A stretch of 64,000 bases of DNA, taken from IMG/VR virus record IMGVR_UViG_3300010370_002417, positions 1-64,000 of that record; one strand, 5' to 3'. A program made the translations under genes and the position numbers. Under the pieces are notes generated by a model. That model saw only the letters and a program-made list of their open reading frames with translations, ran no database searches and had not been told where the DNA came from. This DNA is from a virus. This document shows, in pieces, positions 29,883 to 38,253 of this stretch; within the stretch, counting starts at the first letter, position 1; every line of letters starts with the position of its first letter.

Positions 29883-30915
29883 TTTCATCTCCAAGGATAG
29901 CACCATGGGCGATGGAGTATCGTTCTTTGATATACTTAGCAAAGTCTGTTTCCTTGAACATCGTCTTCCAGAACTCGCCGTTGTCTTCGATATCCGAAGC
30001 TCTCATGTTCGGCGCAAGGACTTCTCCAGTCTCTTTGTCTACCCTAGCATACCACCCATTTTTTGGCTTAACAATATAACCGCCATCCAGAGCAACGTCA
30101 AGTAAACCGCTCCAGCGATTAATGCCACCTTCAAATGAAACGCTAATAGGGATCTTTGACTTTTCTTTGACATAACGACTCTTCTCCACGTTGATAACGA
30201 AGTGATATCCTTGGATACCTTCAGAATCCTTATCTTGCTGACGACCAAGAATCCAGATGTTGTCTGAGCCGTAGTACGAGCCAGTGCCGCCACCAACGAT
30301 ATCCTTCGGGAACATACCAATCTCTTTGTAGGTATGATTGACAACAGCCATAGGAATATCTTTGAGAGTGAGATAAGGAGTGATCATACGGAACAGCGAC
30401 TTGAGCTGCTTCGCACGAGACATATCTGCGACAGATTTTTCATTGAGCGCGTCTTCGACTTCCTTCTTAGAAGCAAGATTACCAATCGAGTCAATGACAA
30501 TCATAACATGATCGCCGCGCTCCAGCTCTGTGAGCTGTTTCATTATGTCGAATTTGAGTTGTTCGACGTCAGTGATAGGAGTATGCACAACAGAGTCAAA
30601 AGGAATACCAAAGGTATTAAAATAGGACTGAGGAGTACCAAACTCAGAATCGTAAAAAAGTATAACGCCATCTGAATACTTCCTTAGAAAGGCTGAAGCC
30701 ATAAGAAGCGCAAATCCAGTCTTAAAATGCTTAGACGGACCTGCAAGCATTGTAAGCCCAGGAGTCATTCCGCCATCAATGCTACCAGACAACGCAACGT
30801 TGATCATGGGAACTGTGGTTGGAATGACGTCTTTCTTTGTGAAAATCTTAGAATCTTCAAGAGTGGCTGTAAAAGCGATTGTACTATTTTTAATCAGTTT
30901 TTCTTTGAGCGACAT
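29875..30915 (-). CDS. uvsX: RecA-like recombinase UvsX
   Basis: A 346-residue strand-exchange ATPase. Walker A MLAGPSKHFKTGFAL (about 56-70), VILFYDSEFGTPQSYF, Walker B HVMIVIDSIGNL and DNA-binding loops AVVNHTYKEIGMFP and GGGTGSYYGSD follow T4 UvsX. It drives recombination-dependent replication with UvsY and UvsW. GGAGG lies six bases before the ATG, and the promoter 30934-30962 is its own. The TAG of the upstream gene lies within that promoter. Confidence 0.94.
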   Translation of the reverse strand: MSLKEKLIKNSTIAFTATLEDSKIFTKKDVIPTTVPMINVALSGSIDGGMTPGLTMLAGPSKHFKTGFALLMASAFLRKYSDGVILFYDSEFGTPQSYFNTFGIPFDSVVHTPITDVEQLKFDIMKQLTELERGDHVMIVIDSIGNLASKKEVEDALNEKSVADMSRAKQLKSLFRMITPYLTLKDIPMAVVNHTYKEIGMFPKDIVGGGTGSYYGSDNIWILGRQQDKDSEGIQGYHFVINVEKSRYVKEKSKIPISVSFEGGINRWSGLLDVALDGGYIVKPKNGWYARVDKETGEVLAPNMRASDIEDNGEFWKTMFKETDFAKYIKERYSIAHGAILGDENE

Positions 30916-30933
30916 AATTCACCTCCAACATGA

Positions 30934-30962
30934 ATACTATCATACTAAGCATAAGTTGTCAA
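30934..30962 (-). promoter_or_regulatory. Early-type promoter of uvsX
   Basis: TTGACA (30962-30957), 17-base spacer, TAGTAT (30939-30934); a normal leader with GGAGG follows. Confidence 0.75.
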
Positions 30963-31766
30963 GTTTTCTTTCTCGACTTTGATCTCTTTCCAGATATCAC
31001 CATCAGTTGTTACAGCTCCTACAGTTCTTATGTCACGACTGGCTGCAATGATAAGAAGAACAGCCAGAGGATCGATGACTAGTACAAGCAGAATAATCAT
31101 GATACGTATAGCAGATTCTAAATCCTTCTCAGAATCAGCGCCATATATCAGTTCTGCGACATAACGTATAGGACCGACTTCATTTCTAATCTCGCGAGTA
31201 GCCTTCATCAGTGGCGCTTTCTCGTCGAGCAACTTTTCGATATTAGTTTGCGCGTCTTTGATTTCAGCAGCTATGGTGTCGCGCTCTTTCTTTTGCTGAT
31301 TGCGTATCTGTAATGCAGTTTGAGCGCGATTGTTTCTGTCTATGATACTATCTATTGCTCGATCTAACTGTCCAACTTGTTGTTCTGCTTTCGTGATGCG
31401 CGCACGCTCGCGCGTGAGCGAGCCATCTATTCTTTCTATCTTGGCTGCAACTTCGCCACTCGGAGCAACTTGATCTAGATGCGCTTTGGATAAGAACCCA
31501 AAGATACCCATGCTTGTGATCAGCATGAGAATGAATAATGCGCTTACGAAATATGTTTTCATCAGAAACGGAACGTGCTTCCAGTTTCTGTATAGCCATG
31601 ACGCAAGGATTATTTTTCCGAACTCCAACGTGCCGCCAAGAATGACGATCGCCCAGAATGCTCCTGCGAAGATAGCTGTTAGACCTGTGACTGAGTACCA
31701 CGCAGCGACAACGGATAATGCTATCCCTGTTGCCATAATCAACCAACGATCTAAGTTAAGTGCCAT
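30945..31766 (-). CDS. Multi-pass membrane protein with coiled coil
   Basis: A 273-residue protein. Three transmembrane helices occupy residues 8-95, a coiled coil follows (about 105-185, KIERIDGSLTRERARITKAE), and a fourth hydrophobic segment is near 225-245 (IRIMIILLVLVIDPLAVLLI). Homologues of this layout occur in T4-like phages next to uvsX, function unknown. It could tether replication to the membrane or act on the host envelope (inference). Confidence 0.65.
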   Translation of the reverse strand: MALNLDRWLIMATGIALSVVAAWYSVTGLTAIFAGAFWAIVILGGTLEFGKIILASWLYRNWKHVPFLMKTYFVSALFILMLITSMGIFGFLSKAHLDQVAPSGEVAAKIERIDGSLTRERARITKAEQQVGQLDRAIDSIIDRNNRAQTALQIRNQQKKERDTIAAEIKDAQTNIEKLLDEKAPLMKATREIRNEVGPIRYVAELIYGADSEKDLESAIRIMIILLVLVIDPLAVLLIIAASRDIRTVGAVTTDGDIWKEIKVEKENLTTYA

Positions 31767-31935
31767 CGTGATCTTTTAGTAGCATCTTGGATGCTTCTAC
31801 CCATAGACGGACCGAAAGGAGATCATGGTATCCCGCAGTTCCATCATACAGTTCGACAACCATTTTTGCCACTTCCAGATCGCGTCCGTGCCACGTTAGG
31901 AAATCTTTATAGTTTTCTTTTGTTACTTCAAACAT
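31756..31935 (-). CDS. 59-residue protein of unknown function
   Basis: ATG at 31935, 59 codons, beginning MFEVTKENYKDFLTWHGRDL. Acidic and helical. It overlaps the upstream gene by eight bases and the downstream membrane-protein gene by eleven, as packed phage genes do. No clear Shine-Dalgarno is seen, so coupling to the upstream gene is likely. No family recognised. Confidence 0.55.
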   Translation of the reverse strand: MFEVTKENYKDFLTWHGRDLEVAKMVVELYDGTAGYHDLLSVRLWVEASKMLLKDHDGT

Positions 31936-32149
31936 TGATCTTAGACATCTTTCTTCGACCTATGGTTTCGTTAACTCGAGCGCGGATCTGTGCATTTTCC
32001 CAGGTCCAGCACTCGCCAGTGTCATCCTGAAACACAACCCACATCAAATCATTTTCCATACCGTAGTCAATAAGAAAGTGAGCCATAGCCCGACCCTTTG
32101 GTGTCATCAAAGGAATCGGTGGATCAATTCTTGTAATCGTACTCTGCAT
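31928..32149 (-). CDS. 73-residue conserved phage protein
   Basis: Begins MQSTITRIDPPIPLMTPKGR and continues FLIDYGMENDLMWVVFQDD and CWTWENAQIRARVN. This pattern recurs in small hypothetical proteins of T4-like phages near gene 43. Function unknown. Close packing with its neighbours suggests an operon running from gene 43 to uvsX. Confidence 0.65.
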   Translation of the reverse strand: MQSTITRIDPPIPLMTPKGRAMAHFLIDYGMENDLMWVVFQDDTGECWTWENAQIRARVNETIGRRKMSKINV

Positions 32150-32150
32150 A

Positions 32151-32519
32151 TCATCCTCTAGTTATTTTCAACACAGCATCCAACTGACGCTGACAGACTT
32201 CGCGCCTGTTAGGCCAGTGAATCCATTCTTTATCTGCAGTCTTCAATAGATTATTCAGCAGCGGAACTACGATAGCTTCAAGCTGTCTGATCTTATCGCG
32301 CATTTCTGTTTCTGTAGCACTGGAAGCTACGTTGTTCTGCATTCTGCTAAACTCAACAAGAATGCGATCTAGCTTTTCATCAACAGAATCGAAGCGATCG
32401 TCGAGATCGATATTGATAACTGGCTGCTCAACAGGAGCTGGCTTCGCGAAGTCTGGCTCATCGACTGCGGAGAACCCATAGTCTTGTCCAAGATATTCAG
32501 CAGGGATATTCACAGTCAT
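32151..32519 (-). CDS. Conserved phage protein downstream of DNA polymerase
   Basis: A 122-residue acidic protein with a predicted coiled coil (FDSVDEKLDRILVEFSRMQN) and the conserved C-terminal ADKEWIHWPNRREVC. Seen in T4-like phages next to DNA polymerase; function unknown. Its ATG overlaps the polymerase stop (ATGA). Confidence 0.6.
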   Translation of the reverse strand: MTVNIPAEYLGQDYGFSAVDEPDFAKPAPVEQPVINIDLDDRFDSVDEKLDRILVEFSRMQNNVASSATETEMRDKIRQLEAIVVPLLNNLLKTADKEWIHWPNRREVCQRQLDAVLKITRG

Positions 32520-35011
32520 GCAAAGAAATCCTCCAATGTACTTTGCTTTTCTTCGTGCCAGTTGATCACTTCAAGAATAGCGCGCAACGGCTCGAGAAAC
32601 GTCTTGTCAAATTGCATATCGTAATCAATGTACTTCTTCAGATTGAACTCTGCCGGCAGTTCATTGATCGCAGATATCACATTGTCATGTAATGGGTTTG
32701 GCATCTTGAGATAGGAGAAGCGAATCTTCTCACCATCTTTGATATACTCATACTTCTTATTCAGTTTCATCTCGCGAATCTTGCTGTTATACAACAGAGC
32801 GCCGCGCACATGAATCGGAATAGACTTTGTTTCCTTGGCATATTTAGTTAGATTCTGCACAGATCTTGGGAATGATACTTCTTCGAACGGCAGCTGGTTG
32901 AACTCGCTTCTAAAGTTCGCTATGAAATCCTGCAGCGTTGTTTCATCCTTCGACATAATAATGTTCAGCGCGTCGATGATAGCCTGACGACAAACTGCAG
33001 GAGTCGACGACTTAACTGCTTCGATACCCATGATCTTCAGTTTGGGCTTTGCATATCGCACGCCCTCAGAGTCATGAACGTTGAGGATATATCGTTTCTT
33101 CGCAGTCCAGATACCGCGGTCAGCAATAACCTCGCGCTTCATGTTCATCTTTTGCGCGAACGCCCCCATCCGAATAGCAAGATCCGAATAGATGCGATCA
33201 ATAACTGGTTCGATCTTCTCGCTAGCCATCTTATCAAGGAACGAAACAATCCGATCTTTCGAAACTTCTGAGTCGTTATCCGTCTCTCCTCGTTCTTCAA
33301 ACACCATGTGTACAAGTCTATCAAACGAGATGTAAAGTGAATCCGTATCCGAAGCAATGACATAGTCTTCTCCGTCAGTCTTGAGTAGTTTGTTCAGATA
33401 TTTGTTTATCTCATTCTCAGCCCAGCGAATAGAAAGCTGACCGCCGAGAGTAATCGCTGTAGCCTGATCAATATCAAAGAAACGAAAGTGAGGATTACCA
33501 ATCGCGCCGTAAGCTGAGTTCAACTGAACTTTCTTAGCGAGCTGCATATTTTTGTATCGAGATATATCTTTAGATGCTTGCTTATCTTTCGTCGCTTCGT
33601 ACTTCTTCTGCGCTTCGATCATCTTGTTTTTATATACAACACGATCGTTGTACATACGTTCCATGATCTCAGGTAGGAATCCTTGCTTGTCTTTCTTGAA
33701 GAAGCATCCATTCGCAGCCATGCCATACCCATCCGGCACTTCAGGGAATATGCCATCGAGCAGTTCATCGACGCTGGTCTGTGCTCTCTTTCCACGCAAC
33801 AACGTTTCAGGACTGATGTTGTACTGCATGATAAGATGCGGATACAGAGAGTTCAAGTCGAATGACATAACCCAGTTGTGTGCTCCGACCTGCGGATCTT
33901 TGACGAACGCGCCAACATACGCTTCGTCTTTGCTTCCGCCGCCAGTCAGCGGAACTGCAATCTTCTGCTTCCATAGATGATTGTGAATGATGACGTCCCA
34001 CATACGAACCTGTGTGAACACATCGAGCAATGTGACTTTCGCATCGTACGCGAGCGCGAGAGCCATGTCAATCAGTTTCATCTTGTCATCGAGCTTTTCT
34101 ACGAGCTCAACGTCTCGAATGTTATAGTCGATGAATCGCTGGAAATCTTTTACATAGAACTCATGCAGCGTGTCGTAGTCATATGATAGCTTTCGTTCGC
34201 CTAGCTCAATGAAGCCAATGTGATCTAGCTTGTATGACTCTTGCTGAGAATATGTAAACTTCTGATACATCTCAAGATAGTCGAGAGTCGCGATGCCGCC
34301 GATGTTGAATACAGTTTCTTCTTTGAACTTCGTACGAACCTGACGCTCTTTGAAGATTCTCCACGGTGAGAATCGCTTCGCTTCGCTCTCGCCAATGATT
34401 TGATTCATGCGACGAATGAGATACGGAATATCGAAGAACGTGACGTTCCATCCAGTTACGACATCAGGGTAGCCGCCTTCAGCCCACTCGCTGAGGAAGC
34501 GGGTGAGCAGTTCTCTTTCGTTGTTGCATTGATGATAGAACACATCGTTGCGCGAAGGAACATAGTCGCCATATCCCCACACATGGAATATGCTATCTTT
34601 CTTCAGCGTGATGGCTGTAACTTCGTGGAGTGCTTCGTCTGCGCTTGGAAAGCCAAACTCTGAGCTCACCTCGATATCGATGTACGCGACTTTGATTAGA
34701 TCACGATCGTACACGACTTCTTCTGGATATTCTTCGTTCAGATACGCATAGATAAATCGTGGGAGACCATAGACCTTGAAGTTAGATACATCTTCGTATC
34801 TATTGATAAAGTCTTTAGCCTCTCGGATAGAATCAAACTGCATACTATCCAGGGGCACGCCACGGATATCGCGCCAACCTGCATTCTCACGCTTGGAGGG
34901 AACAAACATCTTTGGCTTGTAGGGAATCTTTTCAGAGAAGGCTTGTCCGCGATCATAGCCGCGGACAAGAATGTTGTTTCCGTACTCGAGAGCATTAGTA
35001 TAGAACTTCAT
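32516..35011 (-). CDS. 43: DNA polymerase, family B (T4 gp43-like)
   Basis: An 831-residue replicative polymerase with 3'-5' exonuclease. Exonuclease residues: VAYIDIEVSSEFG (about 107-119) and WNVTFFDIPYLI. Polymerase motifs: A SFDLNSLYPHLIMQ, B KVQLNSAYGAIGN, C VIASDTDSLYISF. The C-terminal STLEDFFA is a sliding-clamp-binding peptide. No Shine-Dalgarno sequence is seen; TAGTAT ends six bases before the ATG, so the mRNA appears leaderless, in contrast to T4 where RegA acts on the leader. Confidence 0.95.
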   Translation of the reverse strand: MKFYTNALEYGNNILVRGYDRGQAFSEKIPYKPKMFVPSKRENAGWRDIRGVPLDSMQFDSIREAKDFINRYEDVSNFKVYGLPRFIYAYLNEEYPEEVVYDRDLIKVAYIDIEVSSEFGFPSADEALHEVTAITLKKDSIFHVWGYGDYVPSRNDVFYHQCNNERELLTRFLSEWAEGGYPDVVTGWNVTFFDIPYLIRRMNQIIGESEAKRFSPWRIFKERQVRTKFKEETVFNIGGIATLDYLEMYQKFTYSQQESYKLDHIGFIELGERKLSYDYDTLHEFYVKDFQRFIDYNIRDVELVEKLDDKMKLIDMALALAYDAKVTLLDVFTQVRMWDVIIHNHLWKQKIAVPLTGGGSKDEAYVGAFVKDPQVGAHNWVMSFDLNSLYPHLIMQYNISPETLLRGKRAQTSVDELLDGIFPEVPDGYGMAANGCFFKKDKQGFLPEIMERMYNDRVVYKNKMIEAQKKYEATKDKQASKDISRYKNMQLAKKVQLNSAYGAIGNPHFRFFDIDQATAITLGGQLSIRWAENEINKYLNKLLKTDGEDYVIASDTDSLYISFDRLVHMVFEERGETDNDSEVSKDRIVSFLDKMASEKIEPVIDRIYSDLAIRMGAFAQKMNMKREVIADRGIWTAKKRYILNVHDSEGVRYAKPKLKIMGIEAVKSSTPAVCRQAIIDALNIIMSKDETTLQDFIANFRSEFNQLPFEEVSFPRSVQNLTKYAKETKSIPIHVRGALLYNSKIREMKLNKKYEYIKDGEKIRFSYLKMPNPLHDNVISAINELPAEFNLKKYIDYDMQFDKTFLEPLRAILEVINWHEEKQSTLEDFFA

Positions 35012-35017
35012 ATTCTA

Positions 35018-35046
35018 ATACTATCATATCAAGACGCGGTTGTCAA
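35018..35046 (-). promoter_or_regulatory. Early promoter of gene 43, leaderless geometry
   Basis: TTGACA (35046-35041), 17-base spacer, TAGTAT (35023-35018), six bases, then ATG (35011). Confidence 0.8.
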
Positions 35047-35373
35047 GATCCCTTTCTTGGGTAATACAAGTCCAGAACCAAAGTTCTGATTGTATGTGTT
35101 CTCGATCTGTTCGTCTGGTTCGTATGTGAAAAGAACATTGCGCGGATCCAGAATGATTTCTTTGTTCCTAGCCATAGGAATGAAATCAATCAGAGCCATT
35201 TGTGTCTTTCCAGTTGCCGTAGGCTGCAACAGAACAGCTGCAGGTTTCAGCACTCTAATCATATTACCAGCGACACCAACCTTTCCGATGATCTCGTCGC
35301 CATTCAGCAAACGAAGCATCATAATGGTTGTACCAACATCTTGACTAGCAGCATTCACAGGATTCACATTCAT
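35029..35373 (-). CDS. Sm-like-fold phage protein
   Basis: A 114-residue protein. MLRLLNGDEIIGKVGVAGNM followed by IRVLKPAAVLLQP reads like an LSm/Sm core (gly-containing first strand pair, then a beta hairpin), and ends with QNFGSGLVLPKKG. Homologues occur in T4-like phages near gene 43. An RNA-binding role is possible. A second protein of similar N-terminus is at 53716. Confidence 0.5.
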   Translation of the reverse strand: MNVNPVNAASQDVGTTIMMLRLLNGDEIIGKVGVAGNMIRVLKPAAVLLQPTATGKTQMALIDFIPMARNKEIILDPRNVLFTYEPDEQIENTYNQNFGSGLVLPKKGILTTAS

Positions 35374-35382
35374 ATTATTTCC

Positions 35383-35865
35383 TCACTTCGTTACGCCCGC
35401 CATCTTCTCCTGACCACGGGACCAAGCAGCAATACCAAGAACAGCACCCATTGCGAGATGGAACAGACCAGCGCCTTGCAGCGTGAGAGGATTCCATTGC
35501 GTGAGTGGCATCTTTACCATGACTTGTGCGACCGACCACATAATTGGAAAGACCGCCATGTCGAGTACGCAGATAACCATATAACACCAACCCATTGCTG
35601 GACGCCATTTCTTCGCCATCCAGTCTTCATTCTGCTTTGCGTTTTCCGCTTCCCACTTCTTCTTCTCTAGTTCGATAGCAGCAAGTTGTGCTGCTTCTGA
35701 TAGTTGTGGAGCAGCAGAAGCGACTGGACCAGAAGAACGAGTAGTGGTCTCTACATATGTAGTTGGAATAGAAGCAGCTGCACCTTTCGTAGCAGCAGGA
35801 ATCTGATCCATAGCAGGTTTCGCGACGATTGGCTCGTCGTCTGTTGTAGTTCCGAATTTTGGCAT
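35383..35865 (-). CDS. Holin (three transmembrane helices)
   Basis: A 160-residue protein. The N-terminal 80 residues are Ala/Glu-rich with a helical charged stretch, and KKWRPAMGWCYMVICVLDMA starts a membrane domain of about three helices, as in the phage Holin_3TMs family. Downstream of, and 10 bases from, the GH19 endolysin gene, it would form the lesion that lets the endolysin through. The long acidic N-terminus is unusual for a holin. Confidence 0.75.
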   Translation of the reverse strand: MPKFGTTTDDEPIVAKPAMDQIPAATKGAAASIPTTYVETTTRSSGPVASAAPQLSEAAQLAAIELEKKKWEAENAKQNEDWMAKKWRPAMGWCYMVICVLDMAVFPIMWSVAQVMVKMPLTQWNPLTLQGAGLFHLAMGAVLGIAAWSRGQEKMAGVTK

Positions 35866-35875
35866 CGTGATTTCC

Positions 35876-36493
35876 TTATGCGAATATTTCTAAAGCAGCC
35901 GCATAATGTTCTTCACGATCTTTCAATCCTATAGTTCCACCGTTGATTTTCTTTGTGACAGTAAGAACGTCACCTCTATCAGCCCACTGATTCAGTTCAC
36001 GAGAATCCCAGAACCAACCAGCGGACCAAGCCGCACCTTCAGCTGTTTCGAGCCACTCAGTTGCTTCCGCGAGATCCATGTTCATGTCTGTCGCAAATGC
36101 TTGATAGTTGCTCTTTCCTGTCAGCTGAATAAGTCCACGCCCACAATAACGATAACCGTCTCCAGACTCTGGAGGACCGTTACCCATACGACTGGCGTAA
36201 ACTAGATTTGCAATCTTTTCAGGCTGTTTAGCGTATTGATTAGGATCTTTACCACGGAAATACTTTGGGAAGATCTTTACTAGCGTCTCAGCTCTATAGT
36301 TTAGATTTTCCTTACGAGCACGCAGTCCACCTGATTCGTGTCCTACCTGTGCAAGGAACATTGAGATACGATTCTTATTATTGATTTCGTAGAACTCCAT
36401 CACTTCGTTGAGTGGTTCTACGAACTCCTGAACGATGTCTTCGTCCGTATCCTCGAAAAACTCATTCAGTTGGTCAAATGTAACAAGCGCCAT
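35876..36493 (-). CDS. Endolysin, glycoside hydrolase family 19
   Basis: A 205-residue muramidase/chitinase-fold lysozyme. FLAQVGHESGGLRARKENLNY gives the catalytic Glu53 and Glu62, and CGRGLIQLTGKSNYQAF is the substrate-binding loop. No signal peptide, so it needs the holin encoded just downstream. AGGAGG precedes the ATG and a CTAAATA late box lies 20 bases upstream. Confidence 0.92.
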   Translation of the reverse strand: MALVTFDQLNEFFEDTDEDIVQEFVEPLNEVMEFYEINNKNRISMFLAQVGHESGGLRARKENLNYRAETLVKIFPKYFRGKDPNQYAKQPEKIANLVYASRMGNGPPESGDGYRYCGRGLIQLTGKSNYQAFATDMNMDLAEATEWLETAEGAAWSAGWFWDSRELNQWADRGDVLTVTKKINGGTIGLKDREEHYAAALEIFA

Positions 36494-36512
36494 TGGACCC
36501 TCCTTTCAGCTG

Positions 36513-36519
36513 TATTTAG
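36513..36519 (-). promoter_or_regulatory. Late promoter box CTAAATA
   Basis: CTAAATA on the minus strand, 20 bases before the endolysin ATG; its TAA is the stop of the short frame at 36516-36596. Confidence 0.55.
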
Positions 36520-36596
36520 CTGTAAGGGCGGTTCCCCATCTTTTCGCGCATTAGATTCTTGGTTTCTGTGATGATGTTGCATATAAACTTAAGCAT
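36516..36596 (-). CDS. Possible 26-residue peptide
   Basis: An open frame starting MLKFICNIITETKNLMREKM whose ATG overlaps the stop of the DUF1127 gene by eight bases, which would allow coupled translation. It has no ribosome binding site of its own and no known relatives. It may be a chance frame in the gap before the endolysin gene. Confidence 0.25.
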   Translation of the reverse strand: MLKFICNIITETKNLMREKMGNRPYS

Positions 36597-36738
36597 TGGG
36601 CACCAGATGTGTTTTATAAGCGACGTAAACGATTTCTTCGCGATACATACCAAGCTGCTCGAGCTCGTCGTCGCTCAGCTTCATAAGCTCGATGATTGTG
36701 TTATAGTAACGATATGTTTGTGTGAACCAGTCTAACAT
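36589..36738 (-). CDS. DUF1127-like small protein
   Basis: A 49-residue protein: MLDWFTQTYRYYNTIIELMK then LSDDELEQLGMYREEI. The motif L(S)xxELxxLGxxRxxI is that of DUF1127 (YjiS-like) proteins, which are abundant in Rhizobiales; some bind RNA and affect phosphate and carbon metabolism. AAGGAG sits just before the ATG at 36738. A phage-borne copy may mimic a host regulator. Confidence 0.7.
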   Translation of the reverse strand: MLDWFTQTYRYYNTIIELMKLSDDELEQLGMYREEIVYVAYKTHLVPNA

Positions 36739-36756
36739 GTGTGTCTCCTTAAACAG

Positions 36757-36786
36757 AAAAAAGCTGGGCAGCGTGAACTGCCCAGC
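36757..36786 (-). terminator. Rho-independent terminator after the Hsp20 gene
   Basis: Nine-bp stem GCTGGGCAG/CTGCCCAGC (36763-36771 and 36778-36786), followed on the minus strand by TTTTTT (36762-36757). Confidence 0.9.
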
Positions 36787-36812
36787 GCATAGCAAAAAAC
36801 TCAATAGGATGA

Positions 36813-37271
36813 TTAGTCCTTGATTTCGATCTTCTTAGACTTTTGATGCTCTGGAATAAGATTCTCGAGCCACACCTTAAGAATGCCGTTAACGAGCTCT
36901 GCGTTCTTGACTTCTACCGTGTCGGAGAGCGTGAAGTGGCGCGTAAATGCGCGTTCAGCGATTCCCTTATAGAAGTAGTAAACGTTGGCGTTGTCAACGT
37001 CGTTCGCTTCCTTCGTCTTTCCTGAGATGACGAGCTTTCCGTTCTCAAGAGTCATCTCGATGTCTGTCTTGGCGAATCCAGCTACAGCCATCTCGATAAC
37101 GTATTTGTTATCGCCGACCTTCTTGATATTGTATGGAGGATAGCCTGGAAGGCTCTTTCCAATGTTATCAAGTTGAGAGGAGAGGAGCTTGAAGGTCTTG
37201 TCGAATCCTACAGAGAATGGATCGAACTGACCGAAAGGCGAAGGGATTTGTGCGTATTCATTCTTTGCCAT
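36813..37271 (-). CDS. Small heat-shock protein, Hsp20/IbpA family
   Basis: A 152-residue alpha-crystallin-domain chaperone, which holds unfolding proteins. NIKKVGDNKYVIEMAVAGF begins the core, ENGKLVISGK is strand 7, NGILKVWLE strand 9, and the C-terminal KKIEIKD has the I-x-I tail. Phage copies occur in T4-like phages of cyanobacteria. The start at 37271 follows AGGAGGTAACACT; an in-frame extension upstream contains no credible signal. Confidence 0.88.
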   Translation of the reverse strand: MAKNEYAQIPSPFGQFDPFSVGFDKTFKLLSSQLDNIGKSLPGYPPYNIKKVGDNKYVIEMAVAGFAKTDIEMTLENGKLVISGKTKEANDVDNANVYYFYKGIAERAFTRHFTLSDTVEVKNAELVNGILKVWLENLIPEHQKSKKIEIKD

Positions 37272-37323
37272 AGTGTTACCTCCTGTTAGGCAAGGTTGAG
37301 TTTGTGACCTCGAAAGCGTCACA

Positions 37324-37512
37324 TCAGTATATATAAGCGGTGCAACCAAAAATGTCAAGGGTGTTGCACAAATAATATTGGAACCTGTATGCGAAGTAGA
37401 TTCCTACAGCCAGCCCTATATTCAGCAGCTGGCTGAAGAAATGAACTAGGAATAGATCAGTCGACTGATCTTTTCTTCCCGATGTTATACTTGGCTTCCA
37501 GTTTCCAATCAT
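37324..37512 (-). CDS. Possible small membrane protein overlapping regA
   Basis: A 62-codon frame starting inside regA (AAGGA five bases before its ATG) and running past it. The unique part, LLNIGLAVGIYFAYRFQYYL, is hydrophobic. Most of it lies between regA and the Hsp20 promoter, where no other gene exists. The overlap makes the start doubtful. Confidence 0.3.
   Translation of the reverse strand: MIGNWKPSITSGRKDQSTDLFLVHFFSQLLNIGLAVGIYFAYRFQYYLCNTLDIFGCTAYIY
37330..37358 (-). promoter_or_regulatory. Early-type promoter of the Hsp20 gene
   Basis: TTGACA (37358-37353), 17-base spacer, TATATA (37335-37330). Inverted repeat TGCAAC (37341-37346) and GTTGCA (37363-37368) brackets the -35 box. 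Confidence 0.7.
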
Positions 37513-37864
37513 TCTTTTCCTTATGCGCTAGAATCTTGATTTGATTCAGCGGCGCGATAGGATCCTTCGTGCGATTGTCGTCTACAATATCAATCAAGTC
37601 CCACTCAGCCAAAAGATTGGCGATCGTATTGCGACGCGCCTTATCTTCGTCCGAGAAATTCGTAGGTTTGCCGTCGAGCGCAAACAGCTCTTTGAAATGT
37701 ACGATATAGTAACGCCCTTGCTTATGCAGAATGTGACAGGACTGAAACAGAACCTTGTCTCTGCGTGACGCTACACCAATTCTTGTGAGGGTTTCTCTGA
37801 TCTTCAAAAAGTCTTCTGCTGTGCGCAGCTTGACTTCCACCATTGAATCAACCGATGCATTCAT
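37457..37864 (-). CDS. regA: Translational repressor RegA
   Basis: A 135-residue protein close to T4 RegA: TAEDFLKIRETLTRIGVA, then VLFQSCHILHKQGRYYIVHFK and LLAEWDLIDIV. RegA binds leaders of early phage mRNAs and blocks ribosome binding. Since several genes here appear leaderless, its targets may be limited to those with leaders or may include the start region itself. Its ATG overlaps the stop of the gp62 gene (ATGA). Seven extra N-terminal residues compared with T4 RegA. Confidence 0.92.
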   Translation of the reverse strand: MNASVDSMVEVKLRTAEDFLKIRETLTRIGVASRRDKVLFQSCHILHKQGRYYIVHFKELFALDGKPTNFSDEDKARRNTIANLLAEWDLIDIVDDNRTKDPIAPLNQIKILAHKEKNDWKLEAKYNIGKKRSVD

Positions 37865-38253
37865 ACCTTTCCACCTTTGTCGAGTGCTACCTCGATCATG
37901 GTCAACTGTTCATCGGTTAAGACTCGCAATGCCTGCTCCGCCTTAGCACGACCATAGCCGAAATACTCCATGATCATTTCGACGGTTGCGTCGGGGGCTT
38001 GCTTTTTCCATTTGGCATACCTCTTACGCTTCCGCAAGCTATTTAGTAAATACTCGTACTGCGGCTTATGCTCGAGATGTGGGCGCACATTCATCTCGTT
38101 GGCGTAAAGGATTGAGTCCTGAAAGTAAGACAGCGAACGATTAGTCAGATAGGGCTTGTAGCCTTTCTCTGCGAGTTCATCGTTCGCTGTCCCACGCATC
38201 AGATTCTTTTTAGTATGGCTTACACTATCGACATAGACAAAGGGATTACTCAT
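37861..38253 (-). CDS. 62: Clamp loader small subunit (gp62-like)
   Basis: A 130-residue protein of the divergent gp62 family of T4-like phages: NPFVYVDSVSHTKKNLMRG, NRSLSYFQDSILYANEMN and SLRKRKRYAKWKK match forms I recall from cyanophages. With gp44 it forms the clamp loader that puts gp45 on DNA. Shorter than T4 gp62 (187). The order gp45-gp44-...-gp62-RegA is conserved, which strengthens the call. Confidence 0.8.
   Translation of the reverse strand: MSNPFVYVDSVSHTKKNLMRGTANDELAEKGYKPYLTNRSLSYFQDSILYANEMNVRPHLEHKPQYEYLLNSLRKRKRYAKWKKQAPDATVEMIMEYFGYGRAKAEQALRVLTDEQLTMIEVALDKGGKV

Noticed and set aside
37441-37470. GATCAGTCGACTGATC palindrome at the end of regA as an operator
   Set aside because: It lies in the last codons of regA and the stop region; no promoter is close enough, and palindromes of this length can occur by chance.
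38042-38048. CTAAATA box inside gene 62
   Set aside because: It lies within coding sequence, and the gene downstream (regA) begins by overlap with the gp62 stop, so no promoter is needed there.
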